This document shows positions 1-11,994 of a stretch of 64,000 nucleotides of DNA, piece after piece. Both the position numbers and the translations under genes were made by a program. Origin of the DNA: Alnus glutinosa. Lineage: Eukaryota; Streptophyta; Magnoliopsida; Fagales; Betulaceae. The first letter of the stretch is position 1; the number at the start of each line of letters is the position of its first letter. The stretch is taken from assembly GCF_958979055.1 (NCBI RefSeq), contig NC_084894.1:501001-565000 (forward strand). Direction: 5' to 3'. The notes beneath the pieces were generated by a model. It did not search any database, was not told the origin of the DNA, and was given only the letters and a program-made list of their open reading frames with translations.

Positions 1-1172
1 TGGTGGGGGGAGAGGTTGGGGATTTTGAAGAAAGTGAGGGGGCAGAGTGGGGTTGTGGGGTTTAGGAAAAAGAGGGAAAGCTTAGCTGTATTTTTATGCG
101 TCATGATTAAATGTTCAACCTTTATTGTTTTTTTGGAGGGAAATAAATAATTTACTCGATAATTTAAAATTGGAAAAATACATTATCAGCACATTGGGAT
201 TTAAAAAGTAACTTGAAACTTTTATTTATCGAACAAAAAACATAAAAGCAATTGTATATACAATATTTTTATCTCATAATTAATTTATAATATTGAGGTG
301 GTAGTTTCAACTAATTATTGAATCATTTCTTTAAAAAAAAAAAAAATTAAGACTTTGTTAAGACTATCATATCAATATTGTAGAATAATTATAAAATAAA
401 AATATAATATATAACTTTACTCAATGCAAATAGGCACCTGGATCATCCTTCCATACAAAATGTTGGCAAGAAACACCACGACACGTATCACTTACAATAA
501 AAATGAAAAAAAATATATATAAATAACATAAAATAAATAAGAAAACAAAAAGGAAAAATAAAAATAGAGCGATAGTCGAGCCATACTCATTTGATCAAAA
601 GGGATGGTTGAACCACCTCATAACTTTTGGAAATGCTTCGACCACTTGAAAGATATGGCTTTAACAACTTTCATATGACCATTTGGGGTGGCCGAATAAC
701 CTCACTGGGTGGTTCGCCCATCCTAAGGTCAGCCAGAATGGGTAATTGAGCCACCCCCTTTGGCCAAATGGAGGTGGCTCGACCACCTCGTCTAATAATT
801 TTTTTTCTTTGCTTTGTTTTTGTTTTTTTATTTTTATTTTTTTATAACTTCTAAATTTTTCATTATAAGTGAAACTTGTCACAATATAATTGGTACTAAC
901 GTGAAAAGTGAGCTTATGAGCCTGTTTGTATTTTATGTTTACTATGAAAAGTTTTTAGTCACTTTTTAAATCTTATTATACTATTTACAATTCAGTAAAA
1001 CCACAAAAATTGGTTTTACCTTTTTTCCATTTGAAATAATAGCTCTATCATTATGATGCAGGTTAAATTAAATATTAGCAATTTTTTTTTTTATTGTTTC
1101 TTCTTTCTTTTTTATAGTTTAATAGAATTACTTATTACTTGTTAAATTACCATTAATCTTAAAAGCTTAAGC

Positions 1173-1395
1173 TAATAAGAAGAGATAAATTTAATCACTT
1201 AATTATACTATAACACTCATCTCGTATGTTCAAACTTTTTTTTAATAGATGATGCCCAACATGTAGAATATTTAATTAAAATGAAAGGTAAATAATATTA
1301 ATTTAATTGGGTCTCATCTATTAAAATAGAGTTTGAGCACACGTGAGAGGAGTGTTAAAATATTATTAAATAATTAAATTTATCTCTTATTATCA
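1173..1395. repeat. Foldback element (MITE-like)
   Basis: The left arm (1173 to about 1255) is nearly the reverse complement of the right arm (about 1310 to 1395). Both arms contain the TAACACTC..TCAAAC..AATAGATGA motif series. Related sequence in a single orientation recurs at 33840-34110 and 63535-63720, so this is one copy of a dispersed family. Confidence 0.55.
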
Positions 1396-1577
1396 TATTA
1401 AACTTTTTAGGATAAATGATGGTTTAACATTATTAAAGAGAAAATCCAAACTTCTGTCCAATTGTGTTTCCATAGATAAAGGTTTTTTTTTCTTTTTTCT
1501 TTTTTATCTGAAATTATGTTTGAGAAAATTCGATTTATTAAATTATTATATATTCTTAAAATATGTAATTCTCATAT

Positions 1578-1756
1578 AGAAATGCTAGGAGTACCAATTT
1601 TTTTACCAAGAGAATGGTACAAAAATGATGTGGAGCTTATTCATAGGAGATGATCAAACAATTAATAAAAAGAAATGTTACGGATACTAATGAATAAGCT
1701 TCACATCATATTTGTATTCATCTCTTGGTAAAAGATTTGGTATCTCTAGCATTTCT
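1578..1756. repeat. MITE with about 80-bp inverted repeats
   Basis: The element starts AGAAATGCTAGGAGTACCAA and ends with the near reverse complement (TTGGTATCTCTAGCATTTCT). Both arms also share ACCAAGAGA and GATGTG-AGCTTATTCAT. A clear target-site duplication was not found, so the superfamily is left open. Confidence 0.65.
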
Positions 1757-2114
1757 CATTCCCATATATATCTTTAACTTTTATACTTTAATATAACACA
1801 TGACTCACATATACAAACGGACTAAATTCGTTCAAGTAAACTAGTTGAAACATTCTAGTAAACTAGTTGAAAAAAATTTGTTCAACCCAATTTAAATAAA
1901 GAGAAGCGCTAATTTTACATCTCTCGTATATTTTTGTCTACGTGAATCTTACAAATTTAATGACTAATTTAAAGAAAAAAAAAATGTCGAAAATGTACCA
2001 ATAACATGTTTCTAAAAACAAAAATTTTGTCTTTCTCAAGGAGTAGCTAAATCGGTTGGGGATCACAGCTCATGAAGCAGAGGTCCCTCCCTCCTCTTGT
2101 GTGGACATGTAAGG

Positions 2115-2434
2115 GTGCGTTTGAGATTGCGATTTCGTAGACAATAAGTGCGATTTTAAATCAAATCGCATAACATAAATTGTTTGGGAACTGCGTTTTT
2201 AAAAATTATGATTTGAAAACGTAGAAAATCTGATTTTTCAAATTGCAGGTAAGATGATGTTTTTTTGAAAACGCAAAATTTTAAAGGTTAATTTGTGATT
2301 TTAAATGCTAAACTGCGATTTTGTCAAATGATTAACTGCGTTTTTAAAAATCTTTTTTAAAAAAAAAAAATCGCACATTTTAAAATCGTTATTTTAAATC
2401 GCACATTTTAAAATCGCAAACCTAAACAGATCTT
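2115..2434 (+). repeat. Dispersed non-coding repeat, copy A
   Basis: It begins GTGCGTTTGAGATTGCGATT and ends with the imperfect inverted motif AAATCGCAAACCTAAACAGA. Many internal AAATCGCA words occur in both orientations. The same sequence recurs at 18238-18498, which identifies a dispersed non-autonomous element without coding capacity. Confidence 0.6.
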
Positions 2435-5407
2435 AAAAAAACGAAAGAAAAAACAAATATTTTGTCTAATGTCGTCCGAGTTCTAAAATTTTGTTTTCCA
2501 TTATTGGGGATGAATTATATAATTATTAAATTTGCGAGTTTATTTTTTAGCAAGAAAAGTTTGAAAACTGTCCCAATCGTGCATGCTTTCACTTTTGCCG
2601 AGAAAAATTGGATGTTTTCTAGCGGGAACTTTTTTTATTGGCTTTTGGCATCTTGTACGGTTTGAAATTTATCCATCGTTTTGTGAGTAGATGACGGATT
2701 TTATACAGACCAAGTGCATTGAATGGGGGCTTATTTGATCAAGTTTCACACCACTGTTATACTCGCTAAGTTTTTTTTAAAAAAATAATAAAATAATAAA
2801 TAATAATAATAACAATAATATCTATTGAAATAACTTCAATCACATATATGCACAAGCTCCCTAGATATATACCACTGATTCAATTTAAAAAAAAATTCAA
2901 TTCAAATTCTATCTATAACACATAAAATAACCTTTTTGATTATGGTATGAGTGACTATATTCGCATCTTGCTTAACATGTTCAATTATCCACGAGCGCAG
3001 CTTTCTCAACTCCAATTTGATACCATCCACAGTATGTTCAAAACTGCTACGATTATTTCATGTTGTTTTTATAGTCTTGACAATCTGTAAAGCATCTCCC
3101 TTTAAGATTATATCATGAAATTTATATACCCACAAAGTTTTATTTTGATGCATTTTTTATTTTTACATTTATAAATAAAGTCAAGAGGGCATGTAATTTT
3201 CGTTTACTTTTGTAAAATCACATGAATTTACATAAATATATTAAACAAATGTCAATTTAATAAGCTAAATTAAATAATAATAAAAAATGGACATAGTTTG
3301 GAAAAACAAAAAACCACTACTTGTTTGATAACACTTTTTTCTTCTTTCATTTTTTTTTTTAAATAATATTACTATGTACACCCATTTATCACACTTATTT
3401 TATTCTGGCTAACGTATAGTATTTTAAATGATTTTTTTTTTTTTTTTTTTTTTTTAAGGTGAGCCACTTCAAACACGCTAGATCAATTGGTGAGAAGGTT
3501 GGTATTACTCTTTCTTTCTTCAGAAGGAAAATTCCAAACAATTTAAATCACAAAACACTAGAAAACAACTTTCTCTTTTACAACACTTAAAAAATAAAAA
3601 ATAAAAGCATTAACATATGGAGCCGACTTTTAATTTTTAATTTTTTTTTTCCAAATTCATGTGCCTGCAAGGGTGACTTTTGACCTGAATTCGTATTGTT
3701 TATTCCTCAAATCTAACATAAATGTTCATAAACATTCTCTTTTAGACCTTTTGTTCCTAAAATACTCCTTTAAAAAAGCATATGATTTTCTCTCTCTCTC
3801 TCTCTCTCACCAATTCTAACAAAAAGGTTAAAAAGAAGTAAAAGAGAAAGAGATGGATTCATATAAAAATGGATATGCATGCATGTCAAGAATAAAATGG
3901 GGAATCAAGTGAGATGATCAAGGATATAATGAAAAATAAAAAATTAAATGGTTAATACGAAAGAGTCAATTATACTAAAAAGTTGACAACCAAGAGCATT
4001 TTGAATGGTTCACACAATCCATGGCAACCAGCTTTCATACATCCATGCCAATCACGTAAAAACATAAAAATAGAAAAATACTCCTATATTTGTAACATCA
4101 CTTCAATTAAAATTTGTGTATATAAACAGTATACATGATATCATATTATTTAAATTTTTATAAACGTACCGTACAAACATTGACATCATATACAGTACCG
4201 TTAAATATACCAACATTAATTCCTTATAATAAAATAAATACTTTCCATTTTAATTCAAATTGAGAGGAACTAATTCTTTAATAAAGGCGCATAGTACATA
4301 GAAAGCAAAAAATGTAGTAGTTTTTTTCCTTTTTCTTTCTTTTTTTTATTTATTTATTTTTTTTTTATAGCAAGAAATGTGGTATTTGAAGTGTAATAAA
4401 AAAAATGATAACCGGAGTTCGTGACCAATTTAAATTCCCCCAATTATCTATTTGGATTATTTGGCAAACAACTGATAAAGCTCTTGTGGAGTTTACCTAT
4501 TCAGATAGGCAATTGAGAGTGTCCAAACAAAATTTTCAGTCAATAAATTTGTTTGGTATGATGCAACGTGAAGACAATACGTAAGCTAGTTGAATGTTTT
4601 ATTTTTGAGTAATGCTATAAAATACATTTTTATTCCATAATGCTAATATGAAAGTCTCAACTAACCTTTTATATCATTCATTATAAAGAAAAAATCTAGG
4701 GTTGGTTAAGAATATTGGACATCAATATATATTGAGGGATAAGTGTAAGATAAAAATCTAGTTTTAATAATTTTTCTTTATTTCTAGTAGGCTCTTTATT
4801 TTATTTTCTTTTTCCTAGTGTAGTTGTTGTTTGGTAGTTACGTTTATTTCTCTTTTTTTCATTTCATTATTATATGTATCTAACACTTTTAGTTGGCTCA
4901 AAACTAGCTATTTGGGGTTAATATGATTTATAAAACTTGTATTCTCACATTTAAGGAGATGAGTTTTGCGTATCAATTTTTTTTTTTTTTTTTATTATTA
5001 TTATTTTTGTAGATTTATATCAATTTTTGTATTCCTTTCGAATTTCGATGTATGATTCCTCTTATTTGGTGAGATGCCAACTGTTTCTTTGTGAGCATTC
5101 TAATTGTTTCATTCAAAAAAAAAAAATTGTATCATTTAACAGGTTAAATTGATTTTTTTTTTTTTAATTTTTTTATGAAATGATGATTTTATTAATCAAT
5201 ATGAAATCTCTTGTTCAACAAATACAATGCTCTAGATGGGGGAAGGACATCCCTCCAACTAAACTTGATCTAACGTCTGAGACAAAGTTGTTTTGGCTAG
5301 CCGATGGGCTGCTTGATTGGCCGCCCTACAAGTATGATGAACAACAAATGATTCGAATCTTTGGAGTAGAACCTTAAAGTCTTCAATCAGATTACCGAAG
5401 TTACTCA

Positions 5408-6215
5408 TAGGGTTGGTAATTTTTTACACGACCCACGAATCCAACACGAACACGATACGACACGAAAATTCAGGGTTTGGGTTTGACATTATCGGGTTCG
5501 GGTCATAATCGGGTTGACCCGACTATGACATGATTAGTATTTTTTTTTTCTATTTTTTTTAAAAAAATTTAAGTCGGGTCCAAAAGGACCGAAAGTCCAA
5601 AACCATCATCACGTTGTTCATCGTCACGCATCACATTTCTAGTTTTCTTTTTGCTTCACCCAGTTCACCGTCTTCAAGAAGTTCACGCCGCAGACCTCCT
5701 AAACGGCCGAGACACCTCTTGGAGACTCGGATCCTCCACGAGGTCCAGGGGCCCAGGCTCTCAAATCCGCAAAAGTCGAATTTTAGCTCTCAAAGCCGAG
5801 CTCCACCACGCAACCCTCCAAAACGGCGTTGTCCCCACCGACTCTTTCCCTTCGATCTCCACCGGCGTCGTCCCCAACGGATCTTTCGGGGTCCAAGCCC
5901 AATCGAACCTCCTAAAGGCTAAAGTCCTCGGTTCTGGTCGTCGGATACGGAGGCCTGGGCTCGCCAACCCTGCTCGGCTGCTCTACCTCGTCGACGTCGT
6001 GTCCCGTGGGTTGTGGGGTGGGCATTGGGCAGTGGGCATGCGTTACCGGGTTCATCGGGTTCGTGTCGTGTAACCCGGTTCACAACCAGGTCATGTTCAG
6101 GTTATAGTGTTTGACCCGATTAATAATCGGGCCGGGTTCGTGTTGAACCCGATTGTGTAAACAGGTCAGCCGAGTTGACACGAACCCGACCCATTAACCC
6201 AAATTGCAAAGCCTA
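5408..6215. mobile_element. Non-autonomous hAT-like element with captured gene sequence
   Basis: The left end is TAGGGTTGGTAATTTTTTAC and the right end is CAAATTGCAAAGCCTA, an imperfect inverted repeat. The flanks GTTACTCA (5400-5407) and GTTACTCC (6216-6223) match in 7 of 8 bases, as expected for a hAT 8-bp target duplication. Subterminal regions are dense in CGGGTT/AACCCG and GACCCG motifs. The middle (about 5590-6020) is strikingly GC-rich and unlike its surroundings. No transposase is present. Fragments of the same family lie at 43535, 44534 and 47412. Confidence 0.75.
5755..5985 (+). pseudogene. Captured fragment resembling molybdopterin synthase sulfurylase CNX5/MOCS3 (E1-like)
   Basis: Inside the hAT-like element a GC-rich stretch reads RILALKAELHHATLQNGVVP, then FGVQAQSNLLK. 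After a one-base frame change it continues SSVLVVGYGGLGSPTLL. The G-x-G-G-x-G-S-P nucleotide-binding loop preceded by a Q-SNLLK-S-VLV-G segment is typical of ThiF/E1-like enzymes, and the leading LKAEL helix resembles the plant CNX5 N-terminus. The frame break coincides with a tandem CTAAAGG/CTAAAGT duplication, suggesting a 7-bp insertion. This is a gene fragment carried by a transposon, not a working gene. The CNX5 identity rests on recalled family features and needs a database comparison. Confidence 0.6.
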
Positions 6216-6773
6216 GTTACTCCAACAAGGGAAGTCCTTGTTCAACGCCGATACCACTTGCATGGAATCACATTTGAAGATTACATGTTGCAGACCTAAG
6301 TCACTGCAAAAACTTACTGCCTTCCATATAACCAAAGCTTCAGCTACAGAGGGATCGATTATGTAATGGACAGTTGTGGACAAGACTGCCTGCACTTCTC
6401 CAGCATAATCCTGCACTACCATACCTAAGCCCATCTTCTTGTTATTGCAATCTAGGGTTGCGTCCCACTTTACCTTCAGCATACCGGAAGGTGGTTGTGT
6501 CCAATGAAAGCTGATTGGCTCAACATCACCAAGTCCAGAATCAACCTTCTGGTTGGCTTGTGCATAACCTGCCACCTACTCTTTGGCCTGAAGGATTAGT
6601 TGAGTAGGAGCCGTGAAGACACTATCAAAGACATGTATTGCGGCGTAGCCAAAGCATACGAGCCATTGTGATCGCCTCTATGAACTCTTCTTCCTCAAGC
6701 TTTTCCATCAGTTGTTGTATAAGCCCCAAGCCATCACTCTTTGATATAAAGAGCTTTTGGATCCTCCTGCTGC

Positions 6774-8203
6774 TGATGAGTGCCAAATATTGCATATATA
6801 GACCCCTTAATTTGCATTTACTAAACCTTTAGTTTTGTTATTTTCTAATATTTTTTATTAGTTTTAGTATTTTAGTATTTTGCAGGTCATTGAGATAAAA
6901 CAATAGGCTTAAGGTGAAACAAAGCACACTTTGAGAAGACCTAGATGATGTGGTTATGTTCAACCAAATCAAGAAGAGGACTAAATCAGAATTTCTCTAA
7001 TTGGAGTCAAAATTGGATTGGATTATAATTCAGATTATGCACATGTTACAGTTTTTTTGCCATAATTTTCAGCTCAAGTATCGGATTAAGGTGAATCAAG
7101 TGGTGTTGGAAAGCTAACTCAAAGTGCTACAAATAATTGTGAAATAAAGTTTCCATAATTCTAATATCTGCTATGCCAAAATCACCCCGTAATAAAAGAC
7201 TACAAATCTGAACGAATTTGGAATCCTTTTCCTTATTGGATTGAGTTTTGAGTTTCTTACTCAAACTAGAAGACTAACCTCCGATTTTATTAGAAATTCT
7301 AGGGCTTCTAGGGTTTGTTTTCTCCCTATAAATATACCTCTAAGCTTAAAAAAAAAAAAATGTGTGAAACTAGAGAGCAAAATTTTGGTGTGTTATAGCA
7401 ACAATTTTTCTTGTAAGTTCTTTTAATTTTTAATATTTTCAATTCAAGTTAGCATGTTATTTTTAGCCATGAGAGGCTAAATCCTTAACTAAGGTTGAGG
7501 ATGAAGCCTCACTTATGATTAGCAACAATATTTTCATGTGATGTAATATTTTTCAATTTTAATGAGTTTAATTTTCAATTGTTCTACTTCAATTCAATTT
7601 TGTGGAATGATTCTTGGATATCTTTTGTAATTCAATGATACATTTGATGATTTAGGACAGTTCCATAGAATTGATTGTGCTTGGTTTTTTTTGTTTAAAA
7701 AAATTGGATATCCCTTGTGATTTATTCTATGGATACAATTGATGTTTTGATTTAAATTGGATATCTTGCTGTGATTTACGGATACACTTGATGACTTAAT
7801 TTAAATTGGATTTCTTTTGTGATTTGTGTAAAGAATTGATACATGGGATGGTTTTGATTAATTATTTGAAGCAAAAGTAAAACATACTTAAGATTTTATT
7901 GTGAAAACTTTGGAAAATATTATTGATCATGAGAATATGTTGCTGTGAGTTTGTGAGTGCGGATTCCGATACCTTAATGCCTTTTTTATTTGATTACATT
8001 CACTCTAGTTAATTTTGTTTATGCTTTTAATTTTTATTCACAAAAACAATCTCTTAATTTTTGGAACTAGGTTAGGATTATATTAATTTGGATTTAAATT
8101 TTGTTTGCAAAAACACAATTCCTTTTGGATATGATCTCGCACTTGCACATACACTATATTGCAAACGATTCGTACGCTTGCGAGTATTAAAATTTGCACA
8201 TCA
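6774..8203. mobile_element. Solo LTR of an LTR retrotransposon
   Basis: The 1430-bp element starts TGATGAGTGCCAAATATTGC and ends TTTGCACATCA, so the ends form TGATG/CATCA inverted repeats. It is flanked by GCTGC at 6769-6773 and 8204-8208, a perfect 5-bp target duplication. It interrupts the minus-strand LINE. No gag-pol coding region is present, so it is a solo LTR left by unequal recombination. Between about 7610 and 7850 there are four imperfect repeats built on TTGGATATC and GTGATTT. The lineage (gypsy or copia) was not determined. Confidence 0.85.
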
Positions 8204-10657
8204 GCTGCTCTCCTGCCATGCTGCTATCGATGATGCATATCTCCACGGGATATGGAAAATTGATTCAAAGGCTCCTTTACATAAAGGACACAAGGGATCT
8301 GGTGCAATTATCCGGATGAAAAGGTTGTCCTTGGTAGGAACCAGATTATTACACACCTTCCAAATGAAGTTCTTTAGAGCTGTTGGGACTGGCAAATTCC
8401 AGATAATTTTCCAAACCTCTCGATGATCCAAATCTATAGAACACTCAATGCTTTAGTTCCCTTCTATTCTTCTCCATGTAATAGGCACTCTTAACCAAGA
8501 AGATGTCATTATTTGAGCCAATCCACACTTGTTTGTCACGGTTTTGTAGCAAGCTAAGGGCCATACTACAAATACTTGCAGCTTCCTCGAGATTGAAAAT
8601 GGACCTTATAAGATGAAAGTTTCATCACCTTGTATTCGGATCAATGATAGTAGAAACACAAGCTGCAGAATTGAGTACCCGGACTGGAGTTTGAACCTTG
8701 AACGTGGTGGGTGACATGAGCCATTTGTCACCCCAAATTCTAATATCTTCACCATTGCTCACCCTCCAAACTAAGCCCCTCTCTAGGAACTCCCGAGCTT
8801 TGAATATACTTCTTTAAGCGTAAGAAAGCCTGCTCCCTAGCTTTGCCTGCATGAAATAGCCATTTGAATAGTATTTCTTCTTCATGATACATGCCACCAG
8901 GGAGTCGGGGGACTGGATTAGCCTCCAACCCTGTTTGGCAAGTAAAGTGAGGTTAAAAACTTATAGATCTCGGAACCCCATTCCTCCCATTTGCTTGGAA
9001 ACCCCCATCTTTTCCCAACTCATCCAATATACCCTATTCCCATTATGCTCCGATCCCCACCATAATCTACTCATCAAAGAGTTTAGCGCATTGCAAAGTG
9101 TCTTTGGTAGAGGAAACACACTCATATCATATGTAGGGATGGCTTGGATGACAGTCTTGATAAGAATCTCCTTGCTTACTTGGTAGAGAAACTTCTCCTT
9201 CCAACCTTCCAATCTCTTGCTAACACAACCCTGAATTCTAGCAAAGGTTTTGTTATTGGAATAACCCACTGGGGCAGGAAGTTCCAGATACATTTCATAA
9301 CCAGTTGTTGCTGAAATGCCCACAAGGGAAATGATGTGCTTCTTAAATTCTCTTCGTGTGTTTTTACTGAAAAAGATGGAGGTTTTATTCGAATTCAGAT
9401 TTTGGCCCAAGTCTAATTCATATAAGTGCAACAAGTGTTGAATCCTCCCCCACTCCATGAAATTGGCCCGACAAAAGAGAAGACTATCGTCAGCAAAAAA
9501 TAAGTGGCTTGATTTAAAGCCTTTTGCTGAAATGGGGACACCTAAAATGCTGCCATCACTTTCGACCTTCTGCATAAGAGAGCTTAAACCCTCATCACAC
9601 AAAAGAAACAGCTACGGGGATAAGGGATCTCATTGCCTTAGCCCTCGGGTGGGAGAGATATGTCCTACTAGATTTCCATTAAGAAGAACTGAGTAGGAAG
9701 CTGAACTAACACAAGTCATTAATAAGGAGATCCAATCATCTGCAAAGCCTAGCTTCCTTATAATTTATTCAAGAAATGACCATCTACTCGGTCATAGGCC
9801 TTGCTTATGTCAAGCTTTATGGCCATATAGCTTTTCTTCCTTGTCAGATGAGTAGCCATGGTGTGAAGAGCCTCATATGCCACCAGGATATTGTCTAAAA
9901 TGAGTCTACCAGGGAGGAATGCACTCTGATTTTGGGAAATTATCGAAGGCAGCACCTGCTTTAGCTGATTGGCTAACACCTTGGTTATGATTTTTGTAAA
10001 GGAATTTGCATAAGCTTATGGGACGGTAATCCCGAACATTAGAAGGAGAGACAAAATTTGGAATTAAAGTTATAAAAGTATAGGTTATAGCAGGGTAAAA
10101 AATGCAAAGGTTTAGAAAATTCAGTACAGTAGACCGAACTTGATTGCCAACAGTACTTCAATGATTTTTGTAGAAGCACACCCCATACACGTCAGGGCCT
10201 GGGGCCTTTCAAGGCTACATCTGAGAGAGAGCAAGGTCCACTTCTTCTGTGGTAAAAGTCTTGAGAAGAAGTTGGTTCATAGCTGGAGTAACTCGGTTTG
10301 AAACAGCAGAAAGACAATTATCCACTCCTCTAGTCCTACTGAGGTGAAAAGACTTTGGAAGTAGTTGGTAAAAGTCGTTCCAATATCCTCTGCCTTAGTC
10401 CAGCTGTGGCTATGTTCATCTTTGATCTTGCTTATAAAGTTGGTTCTCCTTCTTTGTGTGGCCCATGCATGATTTTTATTTGTATTACTATCTCCTTGCT
10501 TGTACCAGTTCCTCTTTGCTCTTTGCTTCCACTTCAGGTCTTCCATCTCCAACAGAAGGCTAATCTCCCTTTGTAGCTGCTTAATGTTCCTGAGATTTTC
10601 TGGCAGTTCTTGCTTCTGCAGTGTCTCAAGCCTCTTAGTTAAAAGCTTGATGGTCAT
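8204..10657 (-). pseudogene. LINE reverse transcriptase (ORF2) remnant
   Basis: This is the reverse transcriptase of the LINE, which would copy LINE RNA into DNA at a nicked target. Visible on the minus strand are an RT finger region with QSAFLPGR and AIKLDISKAYDRV (about 9979-9758), RGLRQ followed by a TGA in place of the usual Gly before DPLSPYLF (near 9630), and the catalytic FADDSLLF motif (about 9510). The thumb follows (CVSKRLEGWKEKFLYQVSKE), then a zf-RVT region with FIWKVCNNLVPTKDNL and CPLC (8431-8204). Frame changes between blocks and the in-frame TGA show it is not functional. Confidence 0.85.
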
Positions 10658-10849
10658 GTCTGTCTGCCCATATTTAACCGAGCTCCAATCTAAAAGAGCT
10701 GCTTGACATCTAGCCAGTCTCGTTTATGTAGCTTCACCCCTACATTTGGTTCGCTTAATGCGTTAGAAACTTTATTACATTAGTACATTACTCTTAGACG
10801 CTATTACTCATGCTTAATTTTTTTAATGAAAAATTTAGGTTGTTCCTCG

Positions 10850-11079
10850 GGGGAAAACTGCAATTTACCCCCTGATGTTTACACGAATTTTCAATTTTGG
10901 CACCAATGTTTAGATTGCTTCAATTGCACCCAAGAAAGTTGAAAAAAATTTCAATCCACCCCCTTCCGTCCAATTGCTCCGTCTGATGAGACGGAAATGG
11001 ACCCACGTGCGCGGCATGTGACTTATATGCAGATAACCGAACGAAAATACCCTCAAAAAATTGAGCCGTTGTTTTCTAA
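10850..11079 (+). repeat. Left terminal inverted repeat of the MULE
   Basis: It matches the reverse complement of 17139-17368 with about five substitutions or indels over 230 bp. It contains an ATG (ATGGACCCACGTG, from about 10999) that opens a short frame ahead of the GRF gene. By analogy with Mu elements, the TIR probably holds the promoter of the adjacent gene. Base 10850 (an extra G) could belong to the element or to the target duplication. Confidence 0.9.
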
Positions 11080-11164
11080 GTCACCCGTATTGTTTCATGT
11101 ATATTTGGTTCAAATATTGTTTCAGGAAAAACAAGGGTTTCGAATTTGAAGGCTGACGGAGACG

Positions 11165-11994
11165 ATGGACGCCTCGACACAGGACTCGACCCCTGGCCAG
11201 ATACCCGTCTGTTCTGGGCAATCGATTGGGCACTCGAAGGAGAGGATGGAAGCAAGGTCGGAGTCCCCACAGAGTGTTGCCACTTTTTCACGGCAATGAG
11301 TATGCTACTGCGAGCGGCCGATGAATGTGAAAACGGCGCACACGAGCAAAAATTTCGGAAGGAGGTTTATGGGGTGTGAAAATTGGAAGGCAAGTAGTAC
11401 TTATTCTGATCGATTTTAGGGTTTCATTTTGTATTTGGGAGTTCAAATTTGCAATTTTATAGTCGGCTTTTGAAATCTGGCTTTTTTGCATATATACCAT
11501 TCGATGTTGGATTGTTGGTGCTAAAAAGTGGCAAAATCTGGAATGCATTCCAGACAAGTTGGACAAGTTGCAATTTTTTCATTATTTGTTGTGTTTTGCA
11601 GATCCACAGAGATTGTGGTTTCTTTGAGTGGGTTGATCCCAAAATGTGTGCACATGGTCAGAGGGTTGTTGGTCGATTGGTTGAGTGGCACGAAAGTTTG
11701 GTGGCAGAAACTAAACGATGTGAAACCATGGTTGAAGTAGAAGTTGGGAAAGTGAAGGCCGAAATGGAGAAAGAGATTGAGAAGGTGAAGGCCGAAGTTG
11801 ACAATGAGAGGAACGCAGAAATTGCACAATACCGTAAAGAAATTGAGATTTGGGGGATCAAATTTGAAGCAGTGAAGAAGAATTACCACACAATGCTTGT
11901 GTGTTCGTGGATTTTATTTGCATTGTGTTTCTTCTTCGGACATGCAGCCAAAAACCAGGAGGACAATAGGGTTGGTTATTTGAGGTTGCCTTGA
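11165..11994 (+). pseudogene. GRF-type zinc finger / coiled-coil / membrane protein carried by the MULE (one premature stop)
   Basis: Two exons: 11165-11389 (75 codons) and 11602-11994, predicting 205 residues counting the stop position. The GRF zinc finger runs from VCYCERPMNVKTAHTSKNFG through RRFMGC to CGFFEWVDPKMC, across the intron. A charged coiled coil (about residues 105-170, EVGKVKAEMEKEIEKVKAEV) and one hydrophobic segment (TMLVCSWILFALCFFFGHAA) follow. The intron begins GC, in the context AAG|GCAAGT, and ends TTTTGCAG. Codon 45 is TGA (11297-11299), directly before the zinc finger, where CGA would keep the frame open. GRF fingers bind nucleic acid in other proteins; the role here is unknown. 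The gene converges on the transposase. Confidence 0.75.

Larger units (their letters stand above)
1..5152. other. AT-rich intergenic DNA with repeats
   Basis: No convincing gene is visible. The stretch is AT-rich with many poly-A/poly-T runs, a (TC)n tract near 3789-3809 and two foldback elements listed separately. Around 600-795 there is a GC-richer block of GGTGG/CCACC motifs in both orientations; a similar block recurs near 32760-32960, so it is probably a dispersed repeat. The first 60 bases are C/T-rich on the minus strand and could be the 5' flank of a gene beyond the left edge, but nothing proves this. Confidence 0.6.
5255..6768 (-). pseudogene. LINE RNase H domain remnant, split by a hAT-like element
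   Basis: The plant LINE-type RNase H domain reads on the minus strand from about 6575 (KVKWDATLDCNNKKMGLGMV, then AEALVIWKAVSF and FKCDSMQVVSALN) to 6216. It then jumps the hAT-like element and continues from 5399 as NFGNLIEDFKVLLQRFES and ANQAAHRLAKTTLS. The first acidic residue of the site (WDA) and a later D (CDSMQVV) are visible. The clean resumption of the frame across the insertion shows the element landed in an already fixed LINE. Confidence 0.8.
5153..10735 (-). mobile_element. Degenerate LINE (L1-like), interrupted by two later insertions
   Basis: On the minus strand the order is a pre-RT spacer (10657-10277), reverse transcriptase (about 9979-8961), a zinc-finger RVT region (8431-8204), an RNase H domain (6768-6216, then 5399-5255) and a poly-A tail seen as poly-T at 5153-5165. 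The endonuclease half is absent, so the copy is 5'-truncated. A hAT-like element (5408-6215) and a solo LTR (6774-8203) split it. Removing each insertion with one target copy rejoins the RNase H reading frame and the LINE body. Stops and frameshifts are frequent, so the copy is dead. Confidence 0.85.

Noticed and set aside
5614-6073. Two overlapping GC-rich open frames that look like a small gene
   Set aside because: They lie wholly inside the hAT-like element, and the recognisable protein switches frame midway. Treated as a captured, broken gene fragment.
11146-11379. Plus-strand frame MKADGDDGRLDTGLDPWPD as the start of the GRF gene
   Set aside because: The neighbouring frame from 11165 runs into the zinc finger and splices in frame; this one does not.
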